NCBI RefSeq assembly: GCF_947492405.1
Contig: NZ_CANLMP010000001.1
Location: 434,001-498,000 of the forward strand
Source: an uncultured Aquimarina sp.
GTDB taxonomy: Bacteria; Bacteroidota; Bacteroidia; Flavobacteriales; Flavobacteriaceae
Length of the DNA stretch: 64,000 nucleotides
Reading direction: 5' to 3'
Shown: positions 53,081 to 62,755 of the stretch, piece after piece
Layout of the letters: each line of letters starts with the position of its first letter
How positions within the stretch are numbered: the stretch's first letter is position 1
Made by a program: the position numbers and the translations under genes
Notes under the pieces: generated by a model
What the model saw: the letters and a program-made list of their open reading frames with translations, nothing else
What the model was told of the DNA's origin: nothing
Database searches by the model: none

Positions 53081-53920
53081 TTATTTTTTAATTAGTGTAT
53101 TGATTGCAAAAGACGCTTGAATATTTTCTAAATTAATATCTAGATCTTCTATTTCATCATCTACCAACGTATCAGTTTCTGTATTTTGATACGTTATAAG
53201 TTTCCACTCTTTGTTGTTGTATTCTAGAGAAGTTAAGTTTTCAATCCAATCACCAGAGTTTAGATACATACAAGATCCATTTTTATTAGACTTCTTAATC
53301 ATTTGTGGTTGATGAATATGCCCACAAATTACATAATGATAATCATTATCAATAGCTAAATCCGCTGCCACTTGTTCGAAATCGTTAATATATTTTACAG
53401 CTTTCTTGACGCTATTTTTAATCTTTTTTGATAAAGAGAACTTTTCTTTTCCACACTTTACTAGACACCAATTCATAAGTTGATTAATTAGTATCAAGAG
53501 ATCATAACCCCAACCGCCCAGTTTAGCAAGCCATTTTGCATTTTGGATAGAAGCATCAAAAATGTCTCCATGAAATATCCAAGCTTTTTTATTACCTAAT
53601 TCTAAAACAACTTTATCTACAAGTTGGAAATTACCCATTTTGGTGTCACTAAACTTTCTAAGCATTTCATCATGATTTCCCGTAATATATATGACTTCAG
53701 TTCCTTTTGATGCAAAATTGATAATCTTTTTAATGATTTTAAGATGTGATTTCGGGAAATAATGTTTCCTAAATTGCCAGATGTCTATAATATCTCCATT
53801 CAGAATAAGCGTTTTAGGTTTTATGCTATTTAGGTAATTTAACAGTTCTTTTGCCTGACACCCAAATGTTCCTAGATGAACATCAGAAATCACGACAACT
53901 TCAACAATACGTTTTTTCAT
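53081..53920 (-). CDS. lpxH: UDP-2,3-diacylglucosamine diphosphatase-type metallophosphoesterase
   Basis: A 279-residue calcineurin-like phosphoesterase with the LpxH-family signature in order: ISDVHLGTFG, LILNGDIIDIW, YITGNHDEML, IFHGDIFDAS and YVICGHIHQPQM. LpxH hydrolyses UDP-2,3-diacylglucosamine in lipid A synthesis. The length, about 40 residues more than E. coli LpxH, and the Lys-rich insertion near 165-175 are typical of the Bacteroidota branch, whose role as LpxH is likely but not certain. The gene is not clustered with other lpx genes. Confidence 0.85.
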   Translation of the reverse strand: MKKRIVEVVVISDVHLGTFGCQAKELLNYLNSIKPKTLILNGDIIDIWQFRKHYFPKSHLKIIKKIINFASKGTEVIYITGNHDEMLRKFSDTKMGNFQLVDKVVLELGNKKAWIFHGDIFDASIQNAKWLAKLGGWGYDLLILINQLMNWCLVKCGKEKFSLSKKIKNSVKKAVKYINDFEQVAADLAIDNDYHYVICGHIHQPQMIKKSNKNGSCMYLNSGDWIENLTSLEYNNKEWKLITYQNTETDTLVDDEIEDLDINLENIQASFAINTLIKK

Positions 53921-54238
53921 AAATTATAATAATTTTCAAATTAACTACATGTGGATTAATAAATAATTAACTGATTATGAGAAGATTGTTATGATTTGTG
54001 TCTGGTAAGTTTCTTATGTTATTATAATGTTAATCAGTACGGTTAACGCTATGAAAGGTTGTTTACATTTAGGCAAAAAGGTTCTATATACTTTCTTAAC
54101 AACTTAAGAATTGGTTTGTTTTGCTTTTTTCTTATCCTGAAGTATATCTAAATTCGTCTCATAAATCTTAACAGTGTTATTACTGAAAAGTTAAAAATAT
54201 CTTTCTCTAACTAAAATTATTTTATGACGTTTTTACAA
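53921..54238. other. Gene-free divergent interval
   Basis: About 320 bases between lpxH and the GH3 gene. No open frame, RNA gene or full promoter was recognised. The nearest GH3 ATG codons are at 54224 and 54239. Confidence 0.45.
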
Positions 54239-56512
54239 ATGAAAAGTTATACTAGAAAATTATTGTTGTTTGTATTATTGAGTGTTTTATTATCCTGTGA
54301 TTCTAAAACTACGGATACTTCAGAAAAGGATATAACAAAAGATCCAATCGAACACAAAATTGATAGTATAGTTTCTAATATGTCCTTAGAAGAGAAAATA
54401 GGTCAGACTGCTCAAAGAGGTAAATCAAGTAGAGTAAAAGAATTACCTAAAGATCTTAAAGAAGCCGTGAGAAAGGGACAAATAGGTTCTTTTCTTAATA
54501 TTATGAATAAGAATGATGCCAAAGAATTACAGAGAATAGCAGTAGAAGAAAGCCCTAGTAGAATTCCATTAATTTTTGCACGAGATGTAATCCATGGATT
54601 CAAAACAATTTTCCCCATTCCGCTAGGGCAGGCGGCTTCATTCAATCCATATTTAGTAAAAGAAGGTTCGAGAGTCGCAGCAATAGAAGCAAGTACTAGT
54701 GGAATCAGATGGACTTTTGCTCCTATGTTAGATATATCAAGAGATCCTAGATGGGGTAGAATTGCAGAATCAGCTGGAGAAGATCCTTATTTAACAAGTG
54801 TGATGGCAGAAGCATATATACAAGGTTTTCAAGGAGAAGATTTATCGTCTCCAACAAGTATAGCGGCCTGTGCAAAGCATTTTATAGGTTATGGAGCAGC
54901 AGAAGGAGGAAGAGATTATAATACAGCAAATATAAATGAGAATTTATTACATAACACTTATCTAAAACCTTTTAAAACGGCGGTAAATGCTGGTTCTGCA
55001 ACATTTATGACCAGTTTTAATGATCTTAATGGTATTCCTGCATCTGCTAATAAATATATTCTTAAAGATATTTTAAGAGATGAATGGGGATTTGATGGTT
55101 TTGTAGTAAGTGATTGGAATTCTATCATAGAAATGGTAAATCATGGATTTGCAAAAGATCAGAAAGAAGCGGCAGAGAAATCAATAAATGCAATGTTGGA
55201 TATGGAAATGACGAGTACGTCATATCAAGATCATTTAAAAGAATTAATAGAAGAAGATAAGTTTTCTGAAAAGCAATTGGATGAAATTGTTAAGAATATC
55301 CTTCGTGTAAAATTTAGATTAGTGCTATTTGACGACCCATATTTTGATCCAAATGATGCAGTTCTTTACAATAAAAAACATTTAGCTTCTGCCCAAAAAT
55401 CTGCTACAGAAAGCACGGTGTTATTAAAGAATACTAATAACCTATTACCCATAAATTCTAAAAAGAGATTAGCAATTATAGGGCCATTAGCGAATGCTCC
55501 TCATGAACAATTAGGTACTTGGACTTTTGACGGTGAAAAGGAACATACAATTACTCCTTTAAAATCATTCCAAGAAGATGGTCAATTTACGATTCAATAT
55601 AGCCAAGGGTTATCCTATAGCAGGGATAAATCAACAGAAGGTTTTGGTAATGCAATTAATGCGGCAAAGTCTTCTGATGTGGTCCTGTTTTTTGCTGGAG
55701 AAGAAGCAATCCTATCTGGAGAAGCGCATAGTAGAGCCAATATCGATCTTCCTGGAGCTCAAGAAAAATTAATTACAGAATTACATAAGACAGGAAAACC
55801 TATCGTTTTAGTGATTATGGCAGGAAGACCAATTACATTAGGAAATGTAATTGATAAAGTTGATGCCGTTATAATGACCTGGCATCCTGGAACGATGGGT
55901 GGACCTGCCTTAAAAAGTATTATAACGGGTGAAGTTTCGCCATCAGGAAAATTACCAATTACTTGGCCGAAAGAAGTAGGACAAATACCTATTCATTACA
56001 ATCATAAAAATACGGGTAGACCAGTGATTCCAGAAGAATTTGTGCATATGGATTCGATACCAATTGCAGCTTGGCAAAGTTCACTTGGTAATACATCACA
56101 TTATTTAGATGCTGGTTTTTTACCACAATATCCTTTTGGATATGGATTAAGTTATAGTAGCTTTAAGTATTCTGATGTTAACATTTCATCAGTAAATCCT
56201 AAAATAGGAGATACAATTACTGTAAAAGTTAGTATTACCAATACAGGTAAAATAAAGGCTAAAGAAACCGTGCAGTTATATTTTAGAGATATGGTTGGTA
56301 GTCTGACCAGACCGGTTAAAGAACTTTTACGATTTAAAAAAGTAACTTTAGAACCGGGTGCTTCAAAAGAAGTTGTATTTAGTTTTTCTACAGATGATTT
56401 AGCTTTTTACGGACCTGATAAGGTATGGGTGACAGAACCAGGTGATTTTAAGCTATGGATAGGTAAACATTCGATGGATGAAACGAATGAATTAGAATTT
56501 ACATTAGAATAA
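54239..56512 (+). CDS. bglX: GH3 beta-glucosidase lipoprotein (BglX type)
   Basis: A 757-residue glycoside hydrolase of family 3, probably hydrolysing beta-glucosides at the cell surface. Lipobox LLSC (Cys about 21) predicts a lipoprotein. Catalytic nucleophile is D292 in FVVSDWNSI; RWGRIAESAGEDPYL, FARDVIHGFKTIFPI, FGYGLSYSSFKY and the C-terminal fibronectin-III-like domain complete the BglX pattern. The ATG at 54224 is an alternative start five codons earlier. It is 15 bases before the gntK-gnd fusion, indicating an operon for sugar use. Confidence 0.92.
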   Translation: MKSYTRKLLLFVLLSVLLSCDSKTTDTSEKDITKDPIEHKIDSIVSNMSLEEKIGQTAQRGKSSRVKELPKDLKEAVRKGQIGSFLNIMNKNDAKELQRIAVEESPSRIPLIFARDVIHGFKTIFPIPLGQAASFNPYLVKEGSRVAAIEASTSGIRWTFAPMLDISRDPRWGRIAESAGEDPYLTSVMAEAYIQGFQGEDLSSPTSIAACAKHFIGYGAAEGGRDYNTANINENLLHNTYLKPFKTAVNAGSATFMTSFNDLNGIPASANKYILKDILRDEWGFDGFVVSDWNSIIEMVNHGFAKDQKEAAEKSINAMLDMEMTSTSYQDHLKELIEEDKFSEKQLDEIVKNILRVKFRLVLFDDPYFDPNDAVLYNKKHLASAQKSATESTVLLKNTNNLLPINSKKRLAIIGPLANAPHEQLGTWTFDGEKEHTITPLKSFQEDGQFTIQYSQGLSYSRDKSTEGFGNAINAAKSSDVVLFFAGEEAILSGEAHSRANIDLPGAQEKLITELHKTGKPIVLVIMAGRPITLGNVIDKVDAVIMTWHPGTMGGPALKSIITGEVSPSGKLPITWPKEVGQIPIHYNHKNTGRPVIPEEFVHMDSIPIAAWQSSLGNTSHYLDAGFLPQYPFGYGLSYSSFKYSDVNISSVNPKIGDTITVKVSITNTGKIKAKETVQLYFRDMVGSLTRPVKELLRFKKVTLEPGASKEVVFSFSTDDLAFYGPDKVWVTEPGDFKLWIGKHSMDETNELEFTLE

Positions 56513-56527
56513 AATAAGAATGATATC

Positions 56528-58444
56528 GTGGGCAAAGGTGTTATATATATACTATTTGGAGTTTCTGGAAGTGGGAAAACCACTATAGGAAAAAAGTTAG
56601 CTAAAGATTTCAATATTCCATTTTTTGATGCAGATGATTTTCATCCAGAAAGTAATATCAAAAAAATGTCTGATGGATTTCCATTGAATGATTCTGATAG
56701 AGAACCTTGGTTACAAAAATTAGCGAATGAAATTAATGACTGGAATACTAAAAGAGGAGCAGTATTAGCTTGTTCTGCTTTAAAACAAAAGTATAGAGAA
56801 ACGCTTAAATCTATTGATAAAGAATATATAAAATGGATACTTCTAGATGGAAGTTTTGATTTGATAGCCAATCGTATGGAAAAAAGAAAGAATCACTTCT
56901 TCAAAAAGGAAATGCTGCTTTCTCAATTTGAAACTTTAGAAAAATCAGAGGAAGGTATTATTATAAATATAGATAAAAGTAGCGATGAAATTGTGAACGA
57001 AATTACATCTAAATTGAATACGAAAAAATCACAGTTAGGACTTGTAGGGTTAGGCGTTATGGGCAAAAGCTTGGCTAAAAACCTTTTATCTAAAAACTTT
57101 ACACTTTCTGTCTACAACAGACAAGTGGATGGTTATGAAGTCGATATTGCAAAAAACTTTGTGAAGCAGCAGCCCGATAGTCATAATGTATTAGGATTTG
57201 ATGACTTAAAATCATTTGTAGATTCTATAGAGCGACCTCGTACCATTATACTTATGGTTAATGCAGGGAAACCGGTAGACTTTGTGATTGATGCATTGAT
57301 ACCATTTTTATCAGAAGATGATTGTATTGTTGATGGAGGAAACTCTCATTATAAATCAACATTCGAAAGAAGTAATAGATTGGCTGATAAAGGGTTTCAT
57401 TTTTTAGGAGTAGGGATTTCAGGAGGAGAAGAAGGCGCTCTGAAAGGACCGTCTATTATGCCTGGTGGATCAAAAGAGGCCTATGATAGATCAGGAGATT
57501 TTTTAGAAGCAATAGCAGCAAGAGATAAGGCAAATAATCCATGCTGTACTTATATTGGGCCTGAAGGATCGGGGCATTATGTAAAAATGGTTCATAACGG
57601 AATCGAATATGCAGAAATGCAATTATTGGCAGAGACCTATCACATCTTACGCTTTTATGGAAAGAAAACACCAGACCAAATAGCAGCTATTTTTAATATT
57701 TGGAGGAATAATGGATTAGATAGTTATCTGCTCGAGATTACAACAGATATTCTTCTTAAAAAGGAAGGAGACGATTTTCTAATTGATAAGATACTGGATA
57801 AAGCAGGACAGAAGGGGACAGGAGGTTGGTCTACCAATGCTGCCTTAGAAGTCGGAATGCCGTTATCTACGATTTCAGAATCTGTAATGGCTCGTAATAT
57901 TTCTGGAATAAAATCCAAACGTGTAGAAGCTTCAGAGATATATCAACTAAAAACATCTAGTATTTCTTCAGATGATACAGTATTTATAGAGAATTTAGAA
58001 AAAGCTTTTCGAGCCGCTAGTATTATTAACCATCATATTGGTTTTGAATTACTAAAAGAAGCATCTAATGAATATAAGTGGAAACTAAACCTATCCGAAA
58101 TAGCTAGAATATGGACCAACGGTTGTATCATACGTGGTGATTTAATGGAACAAATTTGGGAGTTATTTTTAAGTAATAATGATACTTCTTTGTTACTATT
58201 TTCTGATATAGTTACTATTATGAAACCTTGTGTAAGTTCACTTTCAGAAATAGTTTCTGTTGGATTAAAAGCTGGATTTTCATTACCAGTTCTTTCCGCA
58301 GCTACTAACTACTTTTTAGCATATACATCTGCTCAAACCTCTGCAAATATGATACAAGCACAACGAGATTATTTTGGAGCGCATACCTATCAAAGAGTAG
58401 ATTCATCACTAGATGAATATTTTCATACAAACTGGAAACACTAA
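56528..58444 (+). CDS. Gluconokinase-6-phosphogluconate dehydrogenase fusion
   Basis: A 638-residue fusion of two consecutive gluconate-pathway enzymes. Residues 1-165 are gluconokinase (GntK): Walker A GVSGSGKTT at 11-19, then FDADDFHPESNI and DSDREPWLQ. Residues about 168-638 are 6-phosphogluconate dehydrogenase (Gnd): NADP motif GLVGLGVMGKS (171-181), GISGGEEGALKGPSIMPGG, GSGHYVKMVHNGIEYAEM, DKAGQKGTGGWSTNAALEV and the C-terminal AQRDYFGAHTYQR. The product of the first half is the substrate of the second, giving D-ribulose 5-phosphate. It starts at GTG (56528) and is followed after 3 bases by gntP. The linker is only a few residues. Confidence 0.93.
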   Translation: MGKGVIYILFGVSGSGKTTIGKKLAKDFNIPFFDADDFHPESNIKKMSDGFPLNDSDREPWLQKLANEINDWNTKRGAVLACSALKQKYRETLKSIDKEYIKWILLDGSFDLIANRMEKRKNHFFKKEMLLSQFETLEKSEEGIIINIDKSSDEIVNEITSKLNTKKSQLGLVGLGVMGKSLAKNLLSKNFTLSVYNRQVDGYEVDIAKNFVKQQPDSHNVLGFDDLKSFVDSIERPRTIILMVNAGKPVDFVIDALIPFLSEDDCIVDGGNSHYKSTFERSNRLADKGFHFLGVGISGGEEGALKGPSIMPGGSKEAYDRSGDFLEAIAARDKANNPCCTYIGPEGSGHYVKMVHNGIEYAEMQLLAETYHILRFYGKKTPDQIAAIFNIWRNNGLDSYLLEITTDILLKKEGDDFLIDKILDKAGQKGTGGWSTNAALEVGMPLSTISESVMARNISGIKSKRVEASEIYQLKTSSISSDDTVFIENLEKAFRAASIINHHIGFELLKEASNEYKWKLNLSEIARIWTNGCIIRGDLMEQIWELFLSNNDTSLLLFSDIVTIMKPCVSSLSEIVSVGLKAGFSLPVLSAATNYFLAYTSAQTSANMIQAQRDYFGAHTYQRVDSSLDEYFHTNWKH

Positions 58445-58447
58445 TTT

Positions 58448-59791
58448 ATGGATTATCAATTATTAATTGCTGTTGGAGTAGGTATCATTGCATTACTTTT
58501 TATGATCCTGAAATTAAGAATGCAAGCATTTATAGCATTACTTATTGTTTGCATATTAGTTGGGATTGTTGCCGGATTGCCAGCAGATGACATTCTTAAT
58601 AGCATCAAGAATGGAATGGGAGGAACCCTCGGTTTTGTTGCTACGGTTGTAGGTTTAGGAGCATTATTTGGTGGTTTGTTAGAAAATTCTGGGGGAGCGC
58701 AAGGATTAGCTAATTATATATTAAAACTAGCTGGAGAAAAAAATGCATCCTGGGCATTAATGATTACGGGATTTATAATCGCAATACCTGTATTTTTTGA
58801 TGTGGCTTTTATAATCTTAGTACCAATAGTATATGCAATTGCCAGAAAAACAAAAAAATCTTTGTTGCTTTATGCAATTCCTTTATTAGCTGGATTAGCA
58901 ATTACGCACAGTTTCATTCCACCCACACCAGGTCCCGTAGCAGTAGCTGATATTTTAGGAGCTAATCTCGGATGGGTAATTGTATTTGGATTTTTAACTG
59001 GTATTCCTGCCGCGATTATTAGCGGACCTATTTTAGCAAAATACCTTGCTAAAAAAATAAACATCAAGATTCCAGAAACGAATGACTCTGTTAAAACAAT
59101 TGAAGCAACTCCTAATCCCATTGGTATTATAGCAATTATAGCATTACCTATTTTATTAATAGTTTTAAAAACAGTTTTGTTAGGCAATTGGTTTGCAGAA
59201 GATGTATTACCAAAATCGTTGGTATATATAATTACACTTTTTGGGCATCCTTTTACTGCTTTGATTATTGCGAATTTAATAGCTTGGTATTTTCTTGGAA
59301 TTAAGAGAGGTGTTACCAGAGATGAGCTGTTAAAAATATCAATGAAATCTTTTAAACCTGCGGGAGCCATTATTTTATTAACCGGTGCTGGTGGAGCTTT
59401 TAAACAAATATTAGTAGATACCAAAGCAGGAGAGTTATTAGCTTCGTCATTACAGAGTTCATACATTCATCCATTACTCTTTGCATTTATCGTGGCTGCT
59501 TTGATTAGAGTTTTACAAGGATCAGCTACAACCGCTATGATTGCTGCCGCCGGAATTACATCGCCAATTATTTTAGCAGGGGATTTTAGTGCCTCGCAGA
59601 TTGCTCTCTTTGTAATCTCGATTGCTTCTGGAGCAACGATATTATCTCATGTAAACGATAGTGGATTTTGGTTAGTAGGCCAATATTTAGGAATGACAGA
59701 GAAACAAACCTTCCGCTCGTGGACAGTCATGACTACATTAATTGCAATTACAGGGGTTTTAATGTCATTACTATTATGGTATATTTTTTAG
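58448..59791 (+). CDS. gntP: GntP-family gluconate permease
   Basis: A 447-residue inner-membrane symporter of the GntP family (about 12-14 hydrophobic spans). Typical are FVATVVGLGALFGGLLENSG, FFDVAFIILVPIVYA, HSFIPPTPGPVAVA and LIRVLQGSATTAMI. It imports gluconate or a related aldonate, which the upstream fusion phosphorylates and oxidises. It is the last gene of the GH3-gntK/gnd-gntP unit, starting three bases after the previous stop. Confidence 0.93.
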   Translation: MDYQLLIAVGVGIIALLFMILKLRMQAFIALLIVCILVGIVAGLPADDILNSIKNGMGGTLGFVATVVGLGALFGGLLENSGGAQGLANYILKLAGEKNASWALMITGFIIAIPVFFDVAFIILVPIVYAIARKTKKSLLLYAIPLLAGLAITHSFIPPTPGPVAVADILGANLGWVIVFGFLTGIPAAIISGPILAKYLAKKINIKIPETNDSVKTIEATPNPIGIIAIIALPILLIVLKTVLLGNWFAEDVLPKSLVYIITLFGHPFTALIIANLIAWYFLGIKRGVTRDELLKISMKSFKPAGAIILLTGAGGAFKQILVDTKAGELLASSLQSSYIHPLLFAFIVAALIRVLQGSATTAMIAAAGITSPIILAGDFSASQIALFVISIASGATILSHVNDSGFWLVGQYLGMTEKQTFRSWTVMTTLIAITGVLMSLLLWYIF

Positions 59792-60191
59792 TATATCTAA
59801 GATACTATTTCTAAAGAAAAAGCTGAGAATAAATGATGCTGTTAAAAACTAGTTAACCACCCATTTCGGGTGAGAATGTTTCTACCTAAAAGATATAGTT
59901 TTAAGATTATTAATAATTTAAAAAGAATATTGTGAAAACATTAAATGAACTTAAAAAACTGTATAAAGAATTAGAAAGAGATGAAAAGTATAAACTTAAT
60001 GGAGGTACACAACAAAAATCCGTTGTTATATGGTGTAGAATGGCGCTTACTTATGTTCCATGTGAATGATTATTTGGATTATTTAATGAAGAGTATTTAA
60101 ATTTTTAAGTTTATTTTGAATATATAATTATGTTATTCTTTATATAATCATTAGTATAAACAAAGAGTAAAAATTACTTTCTTTGTTTACG
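59792..60191. other. Intergenic region around the small peptide frame
   Basis: About 400 bases between gntP and the AraC gene. Apart from the 45-codon frame it holds a weak palindrome (CACCC/GGGTG near 59866) and A/T-rich sequence. No promoter with both boxes was recognised. Confidence 0.45.
59932..60069 (+). CDS. Candidate double-glycine leader peptide
   Basis: A 45-codon frame starting at GTG. The N-terminal 25 residues form a charged amphipathic helix ending in Gly-Gly (KLYKELERDEKYKLNGG), the pattern of double-glycine leaders of secreted bacteriocin-like or signalling peptides in this phylum; the 20-residue remainder begins TQQKSVVIWC and contains two Cys. No peptidase-containing ABC exporter or modifying enzyme is adjacent. 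The call rests on this pattern alone; it could be a chance frame. It lies between gntP and the AraC gene in otherwise empty sequence. Confidence 0.42.
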   Translation: MKTLNELKKLYKELERDEKYKLNGGTQQKSVVIWCRMALTYVPCE

Positions 60192-61235
60192 ATGAATCCA
60201 GAAGTTTTTAAACATATCGAATTATTACTAGGTAGTGTTGGTTTTATAATCGCATTATTCTTTGGATTATTCTTGATAATAACAAAAAAAGAGCGAGCTA
60301 GTGCCAATGTATTTCTAGCGATATATCTCTTGGCTTTTAGTCTTAGAATTGGTAAATCTCTGTTCTATAATTATTTTCCAATTGACCCTATCATTCGAAA
60401 TGTTTTTCTGGGTATGTTATTAGCTATTGGGCCTTCGTTGTGGTTTTATGCCACGAGATTATTTTTAACAAAAGAGATAAGTAATAAAAGATTAACTTTC
60501 ATTCAATATGTTCCGTTGCTTTTGTTTGTAGTATTTTGTTGGATTATTCCCAATGATGATTCTACATTTTCCAAAATCATATTTCTAGGACTATTATTCC
60601 ATATTTTGCTATACGGATTATATACGTTGTACTGGTTGTTTACGAATAAAAACAACTCCAATCATAAATCATATAAGCTGTATCATTGGTTGTTGTTTTT
60701 TACGGCGCTGACTATTGCAATGTCACTAATTCAGATTGGAGTGTTTTTACGCGTAGTTCCGTATTTAAGTACTGCTTTTTTATTCTCTGCGGTAATTCTT
60801 GTTTTACTAATTTATGCACTAAGGAATCCTTTTTTGTTTAAGATAGAAAATAAGAAGTACGCAAATTCTTCATTAAATAATGAAAATGCAAAAGTATATT
60901 TGGACCAGCTAACATATCTAATGGAAGAAGAAAAGTTATTTCTGGATCCAAAAATTACTTTAACCAAACTCAGTAGTAAAATAGGAATAACTTCTAAACA
61001 ACTATCTCAGGTTATCAATCAAAATAAAAAAGAAAATTATTCGCAGTTTATTGCCAGATATCGGATAGCAGAAGCAAAGCGATTATTGAAGCTTCCAGAA
61101 TATCAAAACTATAAAATATCTAGCATTGCTTATGATTGTGGATTTAATAGTATATCTTCTTTTAATACAGCCTTTAAGAAGTTAACCAATACCACAGCAA
61201 TACAGTTCAGAGAGGGGCAATTGGATTCTTTATAG
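60192..61235 (+). CDS. Membrane-spanning AraC-family regulator
   Basis: A 347-residue protein with about seven N-terminal membrane spans (to about residue 215) and a C-terminal AraC DNA-binding domain (about 250-347) with LSQVINQNKKENYSQFIARYRI and SSIAYDCGFNSISSFNTAFKK. The ATG at 60192 is used; a TTG three codons earlier is not needed. Such regulators sense extracellular or membrane signals. It may regulate the gluconate cluster upstream, but this is only positional. Its last six bases overlap the end of the VanW gene on the opposite strand. Confidence 0.88.
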   Translation: MNPEVFKHIELLLGSVGFIIALFFGLFLIITKKERASANVFLAIYLLAFSLRIGKSLFYNYFPIDPIIRNVFLGMLLAIGPSLWFYATRLFLTKEISNKRLTFIQYVPLLLFVVFCWIIPNDDSTFSKIIFLGLLFHILLYGLYTLYWLFTNKNNSNHKSYKLYHWLLFFTALTIAMSLIQIGVFLRVVPYLSTAFLFSAVILVLLIYALRNPFLFKIENKKYANSSLNNENAKVYLDQLTYLMEEEKLFLDPKITLTKLSSKIGITSKQLSQVINQNKKENYSQFIARYRIAEAKRLLKLPEYQNYKISSIAYDCGFNSISSFNTAFKKLTNTTAIQFREGQLDSL

Positions 61236-61928
61236 GGTTTTATAAATTGATTCGTTTGTGGGTTTTTTATTAACTAAAGTAATTACTTTTACTTCACTAG
61301 TATTCACAACTTTTTTATGAAATTCAATGATATTTTTTTTAATTATTTCATTGTAATTCAGGTGTATAGTTAGTGACTTTTCTGTTAGTGTAAATGTGAA
61401 TTTAATCGGAGTTTGTAAGCTGTTTTTAATTTTCAAGTCTTTATATCCGTATGCAACAGTGGCATCAGAACCTAATGGTGTAAATCTTGTTTCATCCGTA
61501 TATATGTCTTTAGAGTGATTATGTCTTTCTATAATTTCAAGATTAGCATATAGACTACTATAATATATAAGACCTGCTAGTTGACAGAGTCCTCCTCCGA
61601 TCGAAGGTTCTATTTTTCCGTTAACCAAAGAGCGACTTTCCATATATCCTTTTTTTAACGTAGGATTTCCTACAGTTTTCCAAAATGAGAATATTTCACC
61701 TGGATTAATAATAAAAGACTCTATAGATTTTATAGCGATTAATAAGTTTTGTTTTTTCGCTTCATTAGGCTTTAACTCTTGAGATATCTTATTAGAGAAT
61801 TGAAAATCAACGTTCATTTGTTGCTTCTTAGCATATAAAAACCAGTAACCATTAAAAATATCACGAATAAAGTTTATTACTACGTGAATTTTAATTTTAA
61901 TCTGCGCCGGAATAATTTTTCTTATCAT
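61230..61928 (-). CDS. VanW-family protein
   Basis: A 232-residue protein with the VanW domain, seen as PGEIFSFWKTVGNPT, GYMESRSLVNGK, SIGGGLCQLAGLIYYSSL and ERHNHSKD. VanW proteins occur near glycopeptide-resistance genes but their activity is unproven, and no van genes are present. The N-terminus is basic with no signal peptide. It overlaps the methyltransferase stop by four bases, so the two are coupled. Confidence 0.85.
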   Translation of the reverse strand: MIRKIIPAQIKIKIHVVINFIRDIFNGYWFLYAKKQQMNVDFQFSNKISQELKPNEAKKQNLLIAIKSIESFIINPGEIFSFWKTVGNPTLKKGYMESRSLVNGKIEPSIGGGLCQLAGLIYYSSLYANLEIIERHNHSKDIYTDETRFTPLGSDATVAYGYKDLKIKNSLQTPIKFTFTLTEKSLTIHLNYNEIIKKNIIEFHKKVVNTSEVKVITLVNKKPTNESIYKTL

Positions 61929-62599
61929 TTTTTCCTAAGTACAAAGATTAAATGAGAGCTATATTCCTTTAAAAAAGATTCGCATAAAAAGTTGTCAATC
62001 AAAATAAAGAACTTTCTGATTTTTTTAGGAATTCTATGGATAGGAAAAAAAGCAATTCCATAAAAACATTCCATATTCCAGTCTTTACTAGTAATTTTCT
62101 TTAGTTTCTCGACTTCTATTTGATTTCCACCATGCCAAGATTTGCTTTGATACCCGGATATTTTTCTTCTTTTTAAAGAGGGAATATCAAAAATAAATAG
62201 GCCTTCTTTTTTTGTGACACGACCAACTTCAGAAAGTATTTTTTCAGTTACAGTCAGATTTAAATGCATAAATAAATGAAAAGAAATTACGTTTTCGAAG
62301 TGTTCATTTTTATATGGAAGCTCTTCTGCATCTCCTATCACAATGTCTTTAGAAGGGAATTTACTTTTAGATATTCTAATCATTTCTGAACTTATATCGA
62401 CTCCATGATCAGCATATTTTAGAAAACGACCTGTACCACAAGCTACATCTAAATTTAAGCTAACATCCTCTTGATCTAAATATTTTTTAAGGATTCTGTT
62501 TTCCTGATTGTTTATATATTTTCCATATGAGTTAGAAAATCTACTGGAATCATAATTTTCAGCTATTTCATTATAGTATTGATTGATTTCCGCTTTCAC
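61925..62599 (-). CDS. SAM-dependent class I methyltransferase
   Basis: A 224-residue methyltransferase with motif I LNLDVACGTGRFL (48-60), motif II GDAEELPYKNEHFENVISF and a KEGLFIFDIP post-motif strand. The substrate is not predictable. The short C-terminal extension is unusual in having WHGGNQIEVEKL near the middle, possibly a lid. Its stop overlaps the VanW start by four bases; the two form a probable operon. Confidence 0.85.
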   Translation of the reverse strand: MKAEINQYYNEIAENYDSSRFSNSYGKYINNQENRILKKYLDQEDVSLNLDVACGTGRFLKYADHGVDISSEMIRISKSKFPSKDIVIGDAEELPYKNEHFENVISFHLFMHLNLTVTEKILSEVGRVTKKEGLFIFDIPSLKRRKISGYQSKSWHGGNQIEVEKLKKITSKDWNMECFYGIAFFPIHRIPKKIRKFFILIDNFLCESFLKEYSSHLIFVLRKK

Positions 62600-62755
62600 T
62601 TTTTGTTATGCTAATTTGTAAATGAATATTAACGAGATAGTTACTAAAGTTATTTTCCGCAGCAATCGAAAGATAACTAATAAGATTTAATTTTTGAGAG
62701 AAAATTTAATTCGCTACCTGTTATTAACTTAGGTTTTGTTAATCAGTGTCTTTTT

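Noticed and set aside
58870..59466. 198-codon open frame antisense to gntP
   Set aside because: Antisense to a highly hydrophobic gene; its Ala/Ile-rich content mirrors the permease codons. No family resemblance.
61230..61235. Six-base overlap of the AraC and VanW genes as a regulatory feature
   Set aside because: A small convergent overlap is common in compact genomes and both stop codons are normal.
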